This document shows positions 1 through 12,890 of a stretch of DNA of 64,000 nucleotides, one piece after another. Origin of the DNA: Prostheceraeus crozeri (taxonomy: Eukaryota > Platyhelminthes > Polycladida > Euryleptidae); assembly GCA_907163375.1 (NCBI GenBank), contig CAJQUW010001790.1, positions 45,805 through 109,804 of the forward strand, given 5' to 3'. The stretch's first letter is position 1. Each line of letters opens with the position of its first letter. The notes under the pieces are model-generated. The model was not told where the DNA came from. It worked only from the letters and a program-made list of their open reading frames with translations, and made no database searches. Both the position numbers and the translations under genes were made by a program.

Positions 1-1036
1 CATGTTTGCTTTTTGCGTTACGTTGATGATTCCCTTGCTCTTCTCGGCAATGAAAACGATGCCCATTAACCTGATGCGCTTGTCGATTCAGCTCATCCTA
101 ATCTAAAGTTCACGTGTGAATTTGAAATGTATCATGTTTAGTCATCTGCTGATGCATCGGTACACCGCCGAATTGATGGCTTATTGCGACATGCATTTTT
201 AATAAATCTACATCGAGTGGTATTTCCTTGAATTCGCATGTTGCCTGGAACGTGATCCTTTGCGGTCTTTGTACTCGCGTCGTGCTCCAGTGAGTTTTGG
301 CACTGAAAACTGATCTGTTGTACCGGTTGAGCGCCGAAAGACTAAAGGATCTGCGATATCAGAGAGGAAAGCGAGTTTGGTTTTGAATCCAAGGAGAGTC
401 TTCGCTTCAATGATTGAACTATTATTCGAATGGATAGCTCAATAATCTTAATTCTTTTGCCAATATCTTTAGTGGACATTCCATTGATTATTGCAATTAG
501 ATTTCACTCAGTAACATCGAAGATTTAATTGATAGTCAGTGTGTGGAGAAATCAGAAGCAAATCCTCGAAAGCTTCATATTCAGTCACAGATTGAGTAAC
601 AATCACATCACATCACATCGTCTTTTATGCAGTTACATCTATATAGATTATAGTTGTGTTGATCGATAACATCATTTTATCAAGCATAATCCTTTTTCGA
701 TAGGCAGGTGCGCCTATTGGTGTACAATGCATGTATTGTAAAAGATCAGTTGTTATTCTATAATAAATATTTGGCGTGTAGTGGTAAAACATGACAGACA
801 GAGTCAAGAAACAATCAGGTTTACTAATCAAAAGATTGACATGGTAATGATGAATTCAGTTACAGCGGCTAAAACATTATTCAGCGAGGGAATCTCCTAT
901 AACCACTACAGATCTATCAAATAGATATTTACGCAACAAGTGTAATTTATCCATCATCATTGCATTTTTCCAGATCAACATGTCTATGCATGCACCGGAA
1001 GGCTATTTGTCCGCTTCAAAATTATGTAAGGCTGCC
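1..1036. other. No gene seen
   Basis: About 1 kb of AT-rich sequence. The open frames are short, have no recognisable domain, and several rely on non-ATG starts. I see no clear inverted repeat or tandem array. It is probably intergenic or decayed repeat. Confidence 0.5.
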
Positions 1037-1044
1037 TGTATATT

Positions 1045-1985
1045 CAGGGCTGCCGTGGGGATGGATTTCCTATCCCCATTCCCATAGAATTCCTGTGAGG
1101 ATCCCCATATCTGCACACGGGTTGTTATCACATTCCTATATGGACAAAAGATATGCCTACGATTGCGATGTTCTACATGTTGAAAATAAAATGTATGTTC
1201 TTATATTTGTCGGTATTGGGTACCTTGCGTAAGTATTTAAAAGTTATTAATGAAAATAGGAATAAGCCTATGTATATATCACTTCATTTAGTATTATAAA
1301 AGTTAATGAAGGGCCTTCCATGTCCCCGGTGTGATTGCATCTATTGAGATGTTCGGTATTTTGTACATAGTTAAATTACTCCTATATGATTATTCCTAGT
1401 GTTTACGTGGCATTTCTTGGTTATCTTTGGCTTCAATATGACCTTGCTTCATTTCTGAAAAAAAATCTAATTTGATAAATTTCAACCGTACATTTTCATT
1501 AAGAGTCTGCATGCTATATCATGATCAGTATATCTGCTTATGAAATAATCCACTAGCATCACGCGTCTACTTTCTATATGATAATTCAGAATATCATGAA
1601 ACTTAAAACCAAAACTCTTATTATTAAATTGTAAAAGAAATAAACTAACAAATTTTGTTGTATAGATTCTGATAAAGTTTCAAATACTTAAGGGAGTCAA
1701 GAATCTCAGCTATTCGTTATCCCTAGTTTTCACGAGTCTTCGGAAGTCACATGAGTGGCTGGTGGATTTTTAATTCTAATTCAAGGTTCAATTGAAGTTA
1801 GCTGAGCGCTCGAGACACTATTTCTGGACGTTGACGACAGAAAGTATGTAGTACAGTATGTACAGTATTTAAATTATTGAAGTAATTTTATCAACACAGT
1901 GATAGGTTCTGAATTCCCCATCCTTGGGGATCTCCATGAGAAAATTATCAATCCCCATCCCATCCCCATCCCCACGGCAGCCCTG
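1045..1985. mobile_element. hAT-like non-autonomous element with CAGGGCTGCCG ends
   Basis: The left end reads CAGGGCTGCCGTGGGGATGG and the right end is its inverted complement (CCCCATCCCCACGGCAGCCCTG), bounding about 941 bp. Ends beginning CAGGG are typical of hAT transposons. Both ends run into GGGAT/CCCAT-rich subterminal sequence, as in the better-preserved element at 18870-19704. The flanking 8 bp (TGTATATT left, AAAATTTT right) do not match, so the target duplication is worn or the boundaries are off by a few bases. The interior has no transposase, so it would depend on an enzyme supplied elsewhere. Confidence 0.6.
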
Positions 1986-1993
1986 AAAATTTT

Positions 1994-4900
1994 CCTTTCA
2001 GAAGGAATAGAGTCGCCAATTTAAATTTATTAAAACATGCAGACATCGCAAGCGCTTTCTTAGTTGCGTATTTTAGAAGCCTTGTATATTTTGAATCGTG
2101 CACCACCCCTCAGTGTTCATAAAGAGTTTGCATAAAGTCTATTGTTGCCCTGGTAGTCTTGATTGTCAGCATTCTTTTGTGCTATCTTTCCGTCCGTCTG
2201 TGTTTCATTCATTGCATCTAACTGTGTACGCATTTCACTGTGATGTCACTTTTACTCGGCCGTATCGCATGACTAGAGGCCTCGAAAACGCTCGCGATGT
2301 CTGCATGTTTTAATAATGTAGGGTTGTTGGCCTTTTTCAGTAAAGCAATCGAGTCAGATAACAAATGTGATTGCTGTGTGAATTTCAGTTCAGCAGCGCA
2401 TTATAATTAGCTTTTTATTCACCACTGTTTAGTGTACTTTTCAATGAGTCATGCACATCGTATTGTCAATGCATGTATAATAGATAATGTAGGTTGCATC
2501 ACGAGTGATTACAAGAGCCCGAATTTAAACACGAGGTTAACTGAGTGTCACCATAGAAATGGATAATAACTGAGTTTCATGCAATGCACAATAGTGGCAG
2601 ATAAATCGCACGCGTTTTCACTTACATGGACTTGTCAACGACTATAGGCCCTATCATTTGGTTAGAATCCGCCAATTCTAAGCTTTTCGCTGTTGAGTCA
2701 TGCCCCAACATAGTTCCGCGTCTGCGTGTTGACCTTCAGTTCATTCCCTTCCTAGTTAGCTTCAGATGACCAATCTATTTCTATGGGTGTGACCGAATTG
2801 TCGCCACAGCTTTTGTTTACTCGATCATAGATTTCTAAATTTCTCTGGACAGAGGTGAGGAAAATTTGAAATCATTTTCTACATGTTCAGGCCAACCAAC
2901 AGTTGTGTTACAGAAGATCGAATCTTGCAGATAATCGAAGGGATAAATGACTATTTGATGTGTCTCTTGTGCGATTCAATCTAATGCAAAATACCAAATA
3001 AATATGACGCAGCTGGTTGTCAACCTAAATGCAATGATAGTGTTACACCAATGCATTCCGCTACATAACAAGGAATTTTGAATCTGTATAGTTGCATCGA
3101 GTTAGTAGAAAGTATTATATCCCAACTAAACATTCCGTCTTGTGTGACTTCCACTTCCACGAACCTGACGACAATACCATCACGAAGTACATAGATCATT
3201 ATCGCTTGATGAAAGTGAAAAAATGAAAAAAATGAAAGTGCAAAGAAGAAAAAATGAAAAAGCGTAATCTAAAGGACAGTCATCAAAATTCTTCTCCAAA
3301 CAACTACAAAGTTGCGATTCGGCAGGGCCACGTTTTTAAATACATGTCCTGTCAATGGAAGCACATTCGGAAAATTCTTTGGAAAGAAGATTTTGTCTAA
3401 AATCTACTAAGGAAATCATTCTATCTGGGTTTGTGATATCTCAAAGCAATCATGGACTACAAAATGACGAACATAAGTTGAAATCTTCCCTTCAGCGTCG
3501 TGTGCGAGTGTTCGCATCTATCACGTAGACAAATCCATTCCAACAAGTACATATCATACATCACAAGTTTTCCAAAGTTGATATGGCTTTTGTATAATAT
3601 CTGGATGACCAGTGTTACGGGTTATTATTTTCTTAATATTCCCAAAACATATGATTGAAAAATGTAAATGAAAAATGTGGATAAATTATATTGTGAAAAT
3701 AAATAATTGGTGCAAACAGTCCTTACAAGGACAGATGGTACGTTCACAGTTATAAGACAGTCACAGCACCAACAGAGTCTCCAGATTCTTCCAGGACCAC
3801 AAGCCGTGGTGATCATGTCCGCAGCAGTTCGATGATAGTTCGCACATAGAAGATAGGCTGAAACACCATCAACGGCTCTCGCCGACAACTTCGCTTGGAG
3901 AGACCAGAATGCGAGAGCGGGCGTTGTTCATGCCGCGTTAAATACGTCTGTGAAGATTCGCTCACGGTCAGCTACCAATTGTTTGGTCATCCATTGTCTG
4001 ATGACATGACATGTCTATTGTCAGTCATGTACCGTAGATAGCTGACAAGCTGGACTTTTGCATGACATTGGAACTTGAAATGCATGCCGCGGAAAAGTTA
4101 TTGCTCTAACAATGGAATGGAGATTGCTCTCACAAAACAATAAAATGCATAATAAATGCATAATAAAGCAAGAAGACAAACTGCCTAGCACACAACACCA
4201 GTCAGTAAAAGAAATTCGAAATCGGATTCAGTTGTGTAATACTTGGGAATAGCTGACAAAGTTGCTGGTGCAGTTGAACTCCACGGACGGAAGATTAACG
4301 CTAGATCCTACCAATATCATTGAACATGTTAAGGGACATTTTCGAGAGGAAAAGAGAAGCCGCCGATTCCCACACTTTAAATGTCCTGAAATCAAGAGGA
4401 ACAAAAAACGGAGCTCCTTCTTATTTTTCAATGATTACAATGATGATGGACTAAATAAGCATTCCCAACCTGAGCAGCCTGAGGAGGTTGGAACAGATAT
4501 GGAGCGGTCCGACCTGTGATGGAGACCCTTCTGAGAAAAATGACAAGTACTCGAAAAAGTGCAATCGGATTATTTTTATAAGTGTTTTGACTGGACACGT
4601 CAAATGACTGGAGCAAATTATTTTATCTCCTTGCGTCATCGCACAGAGAGTGAAAATAAAATAAAAACAATTTCTTTATTGAAGTTTTTTGGACTCTGAG
4701 AAATGTTAATGATAGAATATCATGCTCAACCAGAGAAGATGAAATGTATCCAGGATGTAAATGCCTGCATGCTAGGACTGATTTCAATATGAATCCTATT
4801 AATTGAGATGATGCCAGTGGTGCTAGTTGAAATGCAAAAAATGTGATTCAAGTAGTGAATCCACTGTCAGAAATATTAAGTTGACAATGCTCGACATCCC

Positions 4901-6920
4901 TGAAGCTGCAAAAACTTTTGAATAAAATTTATCATGGGGGTCCAAGCGCATCTGTGCTTCAGCCATGCATTCTTTGGTGGAGGCTATTCTATGAGATCCA
5001 ACTGAATAGTTATCTAAGAGAAAATAGATTCTTGCTTTAAAAAAATGAAAGGAAGGTGCTCAGAATAGGCTATCGATACATCATTTCTCTTGATGACTTT
5101 TCCGATTACTTCTTCGCAAAATCTTGCTGTACATACGTACATGAATCAGATTTCCGAAATTTCAATGAAATATTTCAACAGGATGTGCAAGAAATTTGTT
5201 CATGACATCTCAGATGCCTCATTTCTGAGATTTATTAGTAGAAAAATCGCAAAAATTGGCTAATAACGCGGAGGTCTAGCACATGTATTCAACGCATAAC
5301 CATTCATTCTCATGCGTCCTTACTCCCAATGTACATAAATATAGACACATACTGTGCTTTACCTGCATTGTTCTGGCAATACGTTCTCTAAAATTTGATA
5401 ACGCTTGATGACAGTCTATTTGCAGTAGTCTAATTTAGGATTGCTGGCCTGAACATGTATGAGGCAAATTTCAACCTATCTGTCCAGAGAAATTTAGAAG
5501 TCTATGACTCGATGCATGAATCATTACTATCAGACCACATGCCCCATAGAAATCCGACAATATATAAAGGACTAGAACGGACAGAGATATTCAAACAATA
5601 TCACGTCGCGGACATGCGTTGTCATAACAATGGTACCTGAACGGTAGCGACTCGCAGTGGTTGAGAATGATTATACGTGCCCACCAGAATGTTGTCTATT
5701 TCTATCGTGTTGTGTCTATCATTTTACAGCAAAGTTATGGATCAGATTGTGGAATTGTTAAGTAAATATTCCTGGTAAAGTTTAAGCAATTATACAGAAG
5801 TTGGTCAAGTGTGGTGATACATCACATGCATCGCACTTGCAAAGAATTCACACTTGTCGCGATAACTGTAGGAACAGGTGAATTGGCACACGTTATAGAC
5901 CACAGTATAAATATCGTCAATATAAGGCTAATACGGGTTTCTCAAGCAGTTCGACTTCAACGCATACAAGTTCAAGATAAATCATGCAATTTGAAAGACC
6001 ATAGATAGCGGAACCAAGTTCAATCATATGTCATCTAAGCTTTGAAGCAAAGGAACGCAAGTTCGTATTCAAGTTCAAGATAAGGCAGCCAATTTCAATA
6101 ACATCAAATTTCTATGAAATGATCGATAATTGAACTTACTTTACTAATCACTTATTTGCATGAGTTGCGACGAACATGTGTGATCTTAGTGCTGTTTCAG
6201 CGACTTTTTGCAGCGCGGAACTCTCGCGGGCGTTTATAGAGCCTTTCACACCTGTCGCGCGTTTTCATTTTGCCGCGAGTAAATCGCACGATTTTGTTTT
6301 TTGACCTACATATGATCTTTAACATAATGTTAAACTGAGAGCATTTCTGAGTTCAGCATGATGTGACGATTAAAACGCATTCCGAAATGTTACTTTTCGT
6401 TCAGTGGAACCGATTCTATCTGGAATAATATCTTTGATTTCCAAAGTGTTGATGTTCTCGAATTTCTTGTAAATCAATGCGCGTGTATCCAATGCGCTTG
6501 CAATCGACGATGACTGAAGTCGGTCCATGTCACCAATTTACATTTCGACTTCTTTCTCAGCAGTCAGTGTTCGTTTTTTGGTGATTTAAACACTAAAATG
6601 ATTCCAAGAAAATGAAGAAGTTGATGACTCGCATGGCTTCCACCATCATGGAGAGAATTATTGCAAGACTCTCATATGATTCAGCCCATGCACAATGCTT
6701 TATTGATTGACTAGACTGGAACACTTGCAAAAGCAGCACATATTGACTATAAATGCAGCAAATTGTGAAAGTGATTATTTTCTTATTGATGCGATGAAAG
6801 TGGTCGCTTCATGAAAATTTGTTGACTTGTGCTATGAATAGATGACACAATCGAGCACTTTTATTGATGAACTGATTGAATAGGTTGCTGAGATTTTTAT
6901 GTCTTTCAAATGAGCTTACA
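1994..6920. other. Gene-poor stretch
   Basis: Nearly 5 kb without a recognisable gene, apart from the dispersed repeat at 2573-2720. Overlapping open frames on both strands near 4230-4640 (up to 85 codons) carry charged, low-complexity peptides with no family signature. A short GC-richer patch near 6210-6290 stands out in composition only. Confidence 0.45.
2573..2720 (-). repeat. Dispersed repeat, inverted copy of 11772-11918
   Basis: Read on opposite strands, this stretch and 11772-11918 share blocks such as CATGCCCCAACATAG, CACTTGTCAACG and CACGCATTTTCACTTA (one mismatch) in the same order over about 147 bp. No terminal repeats are visible, so the class is unknown. Confidence 0.6.
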
Positions 6921-6928
6921 TGTCCATT

Positions 6929-7448
6929 CACAGAATTAGATTGTTTAATCGTATCACTTTGCTAGAAGTGCAAACTGATTCAAACAGATGGCACATGCAA
7001 GAACTTAATAAGTGGGCAAAAAGAAAATTTTAATACCTTACAGAGATAGGAAAAATAGTCGTGCGTCGCTTGCGGATTGCTCTGAATTCCTTCAAAATGC
7101 TCGGATCGCCTCGATTCCTTCAGATTCGAAGAATTCAGATCATTCGGCAAAAGTTTTCTCGATAATGTTGAGCCTTCCGATCATTTTAAAAAAGTTAGCA
7201 GGCGCATGAAAAAACGTTCACAAAGTTCTTTGTAGAACTTGACATCGTCTGTGTCTCTTTGCTGTGTGATCCGGTTGATAACAGTCACTGAAACTTTGCT
7301 CAAATTGGCGTGTTTGATGTTGAACTGGCTGCTCACTGTTCGATTGCTATGGTATTTAGTCAGGAGATGTACCATTTCATTTGCGTCACATGTTCCAATG
7401 CTTCCCTTCTAGTCAAACGGAAGAAGAGACGATCTGTCTAATTCTGTG
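6929..7448 (-). mobile_element. Non-autonomous element, CACAGAATTAGA ends, 8-bp TSD (copy 1)
   Basis: This 520-bp element starts CACAGAATTAGATTG and ends with the inverted form TCTAATTCTGTG. It is flanked by a perfect 8-bp direct repeat TGTCCATT (6921-6928 and 7449-7456), which is direct evidence of transposition. Eight-base duplications are known for hAT and P elements, and the terminal CA would suit P. Copies at 29878-30398 and 53195-53704 have the same length and ends. A minus-strand open frame (7181-7375) shares a peptide with copy 2, including the run QQRDTDDVK and a CERFF motif, and may be a remnant of an ancestral transposase. I do not recognise the domain. Confidence 0.85.
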
Positions 7449-8075
7449 TGTCCATTACACAGAGGAGACGGCGAGACAAAATTGATGAAGCAGAAATGTT
7501 TATGGCTGATCTTGAATATTATGGCGAAGTATGTACCGGAGTTTTCCACTTAATATACTCGGGTATATTAACTCGCGCCATAACTTTCATTATGTCTTTG
7601 TAACATTCAACATTTTTTTGGAAATGACACTTCTGTTGATTTTTGTAAATCAAGCGCTCATCTTGGTATCTCATGTGATCACACCAGAAGAAGATTAGGC
7701 GAAGGAATAAGTCTGTATAGTCGGGTTTTCAAAATCTCGACTTTTTCTGATCCCGTGATTAGCAAGCTTAATTCATTTACCGATAGTATGCTTAGCCTAG
7801 CGTAGGCTGAGCAATACTAGGCGTTGTTTTAAATTCTTTGACGAATATTTTGAACGATGCACTCTACAATACAACTAATGATAACAGATAGACATGTGCC
7901 TTAATGTCTATGACTTAATAATAAGTTATCTTTTCACATGCAGACATAATCTATAACAATAAATAGATCTGGTTATCACACACAATATGCGTTGTCGCAT
8001 TAAAACCTCACATGAGATTTTCAAATCGAAATGCACATCCCGCAATTTTATGGCGTCTGGTAAGAGCCCGATATA

Positions 8076-9479
8076 TACTCACTGACATAAATAATGAAGC
8101 CAACTATCATTGACTTGAATGGAAGTTTGTTTAATTTTTTCTATGGTTTGAGATGATATCTCGCTTTCTATGTATCACCATTGAACTCCATGTGATAAGG
8201 GAAATGATATAGGACCATCAAATTTCAAAATTTGATATTGATCACAGTAACAGCTAGAAGTTGAACAGAATCACCACCTACTGCTGACCAGATTTGACTT
8301 ATGAAATGGCGCACGATAACTTTAACAGAGGAATGGCAATTGGGATGATGCGTTGTGGGCAAAGTTCTACCTACAACTGTTGCGAAAGAATTGAAAATTT
8401 CAAGGGTCGTTGTATGGAGGTGGTGGTGTCGTTGGAAAGCAGAAGGAAATGTGGAAAAGAAGAACGGATCAGGAAGACCAAGGGATATCATCCAAGCGGA
8501 CAGATGCACGCTTAGTTTTAGCTGCTAAAAGAAACAGATTTGTGTCCGTCCCGAAGCTATTTGTGTACTGGAAGGTTTCTAGGAACGTTGCCTGTAGCGT
8601 TCGAACTGCATATCGAAGATTGCGAGAAGCTGGTATACAGTCTCGACGACCCGCTGTGAGAATTCCGCTGAGCCTGGAACATCGAAGGAGACGAGTGACG
8701 TGGTGTCAAGGTCATCAGTCGTGGAGTGACAGTCAGTGGGAACGTGTGCTCTGGACTGATGAATCGAGGTTTACTCTCGATTTCAACGATAGTCGGATCC
8801 GTGTTCATCGCTTGCCAAGTGAACGATTTGCTCCATGTTGCGTCAAAGAACACGACCGGTACGGCGGCGGTAGTGTCATGGTTTGGGCCGGTATCTGGCA
8901 CAATGGAAAAACACCAGAAATCGTAGTGAAAGGAACATTGACAGCACAGCGATATGCCGACGAGATCGTGACACCGGTCGTGGTTCCAGCAGTGACATCG
9001 AATCAATTGATTTTTCAGGATGACAACGCAAGGCCCCATCGCGCTTCAGTGGTCTCTAACAGGATAGCAAGCAGTGGAATCCCAACCTTGGAATGGCCCT
9101 CACGTTCTCCCGACCTCTCCCCCATCGAGCATTGCTGGGATGAATTTGGTCGCAGAGTGAGGGAGAGGTACAACCACCCACCAGTGTCTTTGAAGATGTA
9201 GGCCGACAGACTGATCGAGCAGTGGAACCTCTTAGACCTGGCATTCATCCAGCGACTGTGCTCATCCATGCCCTCACGCATCGATGCCTGTTTGGATGCT
9301 CGCGGTGGTCACACCCGTTTCTAACTTAAGTTGATAAAATCATGAGTATTAAATTAAATGTTTTTGAGTAAAGCATTCGAGTTCTCCTTTTACAAACAAC
9401 AAACAAACGTACAGTACAACCAAGTTTAAGTCATAAGTATTCATATTAGGACTTGTTTAATTCTTTTTGTCACTGAGTA
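8076..9479 (+). mobile_element. Tc1-like transposon, decayed, nested in 7536-10517
   Basis: About 1.4 kb with short inverted ends (TACTCACTGACA left; TGTCACTGAGTA right) next to TA dinucleotides. It encodes the degraded transposase at 8306-9324. A paralogous stretch at 9711-9855 lacks the insert and reads straight across the site (CTGGTAAAAGCCCG followed by GTATAATAGCCGC), which fixes the insertion point and shows the element arrived after that repeat had been duplicated. Confidence 0.85.
8306..9324 (+). pseudogene. Tc1-family DD34E transposase, two frameshifts and one stop
   Basis: The enzyme would cut and paste Tc1 DNA at TA sites. Conceptual translation starts MAHDNFNRGMA, moves to a second frame for the helix-turn-helix region ending in the GRPR linker (near 8466-8480), then to a third frame (from about 8510) for the catalytic core. 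The core shows WTDESRF (first Asp), FQDDNARPH (second Asp) and SPIEHCWDE (Glu), with 34 residues between the second Asp and the Glu, the Tc1 spacing. A TAG at 9199-9201 interrupts the frame, but the next 40 codons to the TAA at 9322-9324 still read like a Tc1 C-terminus. Catalytic residues survive, yet the gene cannot make a full protein. Confidence 0.92.
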
Positions 9480-10898
9480 TAGTATAATAATCGCTTCAAA
9501 AATTCATTAGATATTAGTACGTCTGTACGTATAACGCTGTCTCTTTCCTTATCTCGACTGAACTAAGAACAGGTGTTGCCTAATCCCGGGATTCAGAATC
9601 CCGTAAAAATGCGATAATCGAAGTTTTCTTTTCATGTGCAGGTATAAGCGTGCTATAACAATAAGTAGATCTGGTTATCGCACACAATATGCATTGTAGC
9701 ATTAAAAACTGGTGAGATTTTCAAATCGAAATGAAAATCTCGCGATTTCTCTGACGTCTGGTAAAAGCCCGTGTTATTGTATAATAGCCGCTTTAAAAAT
9801 TCATCGGATATTAGTACATATGCATGTATAACGCTCTCTCTTTCCTTCCCTCGACTACCTGACCATACTTTGATTTTTTGATGTCGATGAATTGGTTGAG
9901 ATAGACAGTAAGTATATTATTCTATGCCGTTCTGCATGAGAGTAGCTATGTCTCGAGTTTGCAAGTGTTTTTTTCAAGCTGACCGTGGGAAGTCTATATT
10001 TAGTAATTGCATCGCGTCAACATTCACGGTTCACGCATTACATTTGTTACTCCATGTTCCTTGTCCATAGTCTTGTTACTACTGCTTCATACAGCTCCTA
10101 TGTGCCTCAGAGCAGATGCTACCTAATCCCCGGATACAGAATCCCGTAAAAATGCGATGATCCCGGGATTGAAAACCCTTCCGTATACCTAAGAATTGTT
10201 ATTCTATTATTCATATTTCATTCAGATGCTTGTTACGGTATTTCTCTCATTTTGTACCCAAATAATTGTGGTAAATTACATTCAAATTGTGAATTTGTTT
10301 TCATCACAGTTTAGTTTCAAACTCGTATGTACCAAATTATAAGTACCTGTAATAAAGAATTGTTGCTTTAAGTGACGAATTCCATCTCATATTAAATATG
10401 CTTATTTTGTGGTGTTTCCACTTAATATACCCGGGTATATTAACCTGATACAAACTTATTCTTCAATTGTGTCATTTTCCAGTTAATATACCGGATATAT
10501 GAAGTGGAAAACTCCGGTAAACAATTTTATATATTCTGATAGCAAATTTCCTACCGATTGCGATGAAAACAAGAACAAAGACAACAGAAGCCTGCCTTCA
10601 AAGTAATTTTGGTTCAAATCCTTCTCCAATAGGCTAAGACACATCCACTTTCTATGTCTCATGAAATCGAGAGATCGAAATGGTTTGTCCGATGATTGAA
10701 AGTTGCAGAAGTCGAAGTCCAATGTGAAAGGACAATTACAAATTTTAGCGACAATCGCGCTCAAAACGTCGCATGTGTGAAACAGTCCTAACAATGAAAT
10801 CTATAACATCTCTTTGAAGCAGACTGACTTCTTTGAAATAGCACGGCTTTTCTTGAAGATGGATGCCATAGAAATGAATTTGTCTGGGGAAACTTGTG

Positions 10899-11630
10899 CA
10901 GTATTCCGGCAGCCAGAACGAGTTTCTGCAGGGAACGAGGCCAAAAGTGAGACTTTCACAGATTGATGTACACCTTTTGCCTACTACGAATCGGCACGTC
11001 TGCCGAGTTCTTGTGAGTTCCTCTTCTTGTCAGACAAGATCAAAGAAAAACACATGTAAATCCAATGGGAAGCAGATTACAGTTTTTGGCTAAAATGAAA
11101 TTTTGTATGTTTTCTCTGGTTAAACGAAAAGTACTAAGCCTAGAGATATAATTTTTGGCATGGAATATCTTCAGGTCACTTCCTCTCATTTTCATCCACC
11201 CCTGTATATATAGCTAAACGTATTTAGATTTGGCGAGACTCTTAATGTCAGCAAACAAAAAACATTTTGAGCTACTTTATCCACATTCAACCACATTCTC
11301 ACATGCATTGCCGATCAGAAGCATGATAATAACATATGCACATCATAGGAAATGACCTGAAGACATTCCATGCCAAACATTATGACTCTATGCTTAGTAC
11401 TTTTCGTTTAATCAGATAAAAAATACAAAATTTCATTTTAGCCAAAAACTGCAGTCTGCGACCCATTAGATTTACATGTGTTTTTCTTTGATCTTATTTG
11501 ACAAGAAGAGGAACTCACTAGAACTCGGCAGACGTGCAGATTCGTAGTAGGGCTAGGGTGTACACATCTGTGAAAGTCTCACTTTCGGCCTCGTTCCCTG
11601 CAGAAACTCGTTCTGGCTGCCGGACTACAG
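10899..11630. repeat. Foldback element with about 290-bp arms
   Basis: The left arm (10899-11190) and right arm (11350-11630) are inverted copies around a loop of about 160 bp. The ends read ATTCCGGCAGCCAGAACGAG and CTCGTTCTGGCTGCCGGACT. Arms differ by scattered substitutions, so the fold is old. The loop contains no gene. Short open frames here are symmetrical shadows of the arms. Confidence 0.85.
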
Positions 11631-11771
11631 CTTATATCCATACATCACTATGCGCGAATGCATAGAAAGTGAATTGCATTCTGTGGATTGATAGTTGTAC
11701 CATATAGAAAAAGATTGTTTATCTGAAGTTGACTAGAATGAAAATTGACTCAAGGTCGTGGCACATTCGGG

Positions 11772-11918
11772 GGAGCTATGTTGGGGCATGAAGAGGCAAT
11801 GAAGCGCTTAGATTTACACATGTGACTAACTCTAACCCAATGATGCAGCCGTTGACAAGTGAATCTAAGTGAAAATGCGTGCGACTTTTGCGCCACTATT
11901 ATGTATTGCATGAAGCTT
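11772..11918 (+). repeat. Dispersed repeat, inverted copy of 2573-2720
   Basis: Same family as 2573-2720 on the other strand. The flanking sequence to about 12050 has no partner that I can see. A weaker resemblance (GGCACACGCCGGGGGAACTAAG) occurs near 16398. Confidence 0.6.
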
Positions 11919-11919
11919 G

Positions 11920-12540
11920 ACTTCCATTCTAGAGGTTCCGCTGTTGTCAATTTCTGAGAGTTATACAATGGAGCAGACTGGATAGTGTTGGGCCGGTTAC
12001 AGCTGTGATACATTCTGTGCCACATCGGAGATTTTCCCGGGAATTTCAGAATTTTGTAAGGTTCTTATATAATTAAAAAGAAACTTCCGGGTTTAGTAGC
12101 ACGACGCCTGATCCAATATGCAGTTGAATATAATTGTAATATGAATAAAATGAACAAATGTCTGCAACGGTAGCGATCAGATTTGGACATTTTGAATAAT
12201 CCGGAAACGTTGTCCTGACGTGACTTCAGGCGTGTATGAAGCAGTGCAACACGAAAACAATAAACACAAAATTCAAAACAAAGCGACAAGCAATAAATAT
12301 TCGACTCCAGTGAAGCATTGATGATAAGAGAGCTTCAAACGAAAATGAATTCCGCATATATTCAAATTCGGATCAATCGTCATCGTCCATATCAGCAAAT
12401 TGCGTAGTTTGGCGCCATTTTGATTTCCCCTAGCCCATTAGCGTCGTCTATCCCACCATACATCAGGGAAATACACCACTCACACACTCCTTATGGATCG
12501 CCTGATGACATGAGGAATGCGCGTACTGCGTAATAAAGAT
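11920..12540. other. No gene seen
   Basis: AT-rich sequence between a dispersed repeat and a minisatellite. Open frames of up to 91 codons on the minus strand have no recognisable domain and no splice or start context that supports them. Confidence 0.4.
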
Positions 12541-12627
12541 TTGGCGACCCGACTTGAACCCAGCCCGGCTCGAAGCCGACTAACCGACTAGACTTAACTT
12601 GACCTGAACCCAACCCCAACTAGATGC

Positions 12628-12890
12628 GACCAGAACCTGACCGGACTAGATGCGACCAGAACTTGACCGGACTAGATGCGACCAGAACATGAACGGACTA
12701 GATGCGATCAGAACCTGACCGGACTAAATGCGACCAGAGCATGACCCGGACTTGACTCGACCTGAACCCGACCCCACCCGACCTCAACTTGACCCGAGCT
12801 AGATGCGACGTGAATCCGGCCCCACCCGACCTCAACTTGACACGGACTCGACTCGACCTGAATCCGGTCCCACCCGACCTCAACTTGACC
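12628..12890. repeat. 26-bp minisatellite followed by a roughly 48-bp repeat
   Basis: Units GACCAGAACCTGACCGGACT plus AGATGC repeat at 12628, 12654, 12680 and 12706, with a degenerate fifth copy at 12732. They are followed by about three copies of a longer unit containing CCCCACCCGACCTCAACTTG (from about 12772, 12819 and 12868). The array is GC-rich against AT-rich surroundings. Minus-strand open frames rich in Arg, Ser and Gly are by-products of the repeat. Confidence 0.85.

Larger units (their letters stand above)
7536..10517. mobile_element. TA-flanked element with CCGGAGTTTTCCACTT ends, carrying a nested Tc1
   Basis: The left end CCGGAGTTTTCCACTTAATA and the right end (inverse, ...AAGTGGAAAACTCCGG) are flanked by TA. 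The palindromic motif TTAATATACCCGGGTATATTAA recurs near both ends. The interior contains two related halves: 7930-8070 is repeated at 9625-9770, and the Tc1 element at 8076-9479 interrupts the first half. A shorter relative lies at 13326-14033. No transposase belonging to this element is visible. The TA target duplication suggests a Tc1/mariner-type non-autonomous element, but this is inferred from the ends only. Confidence 0.75.
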
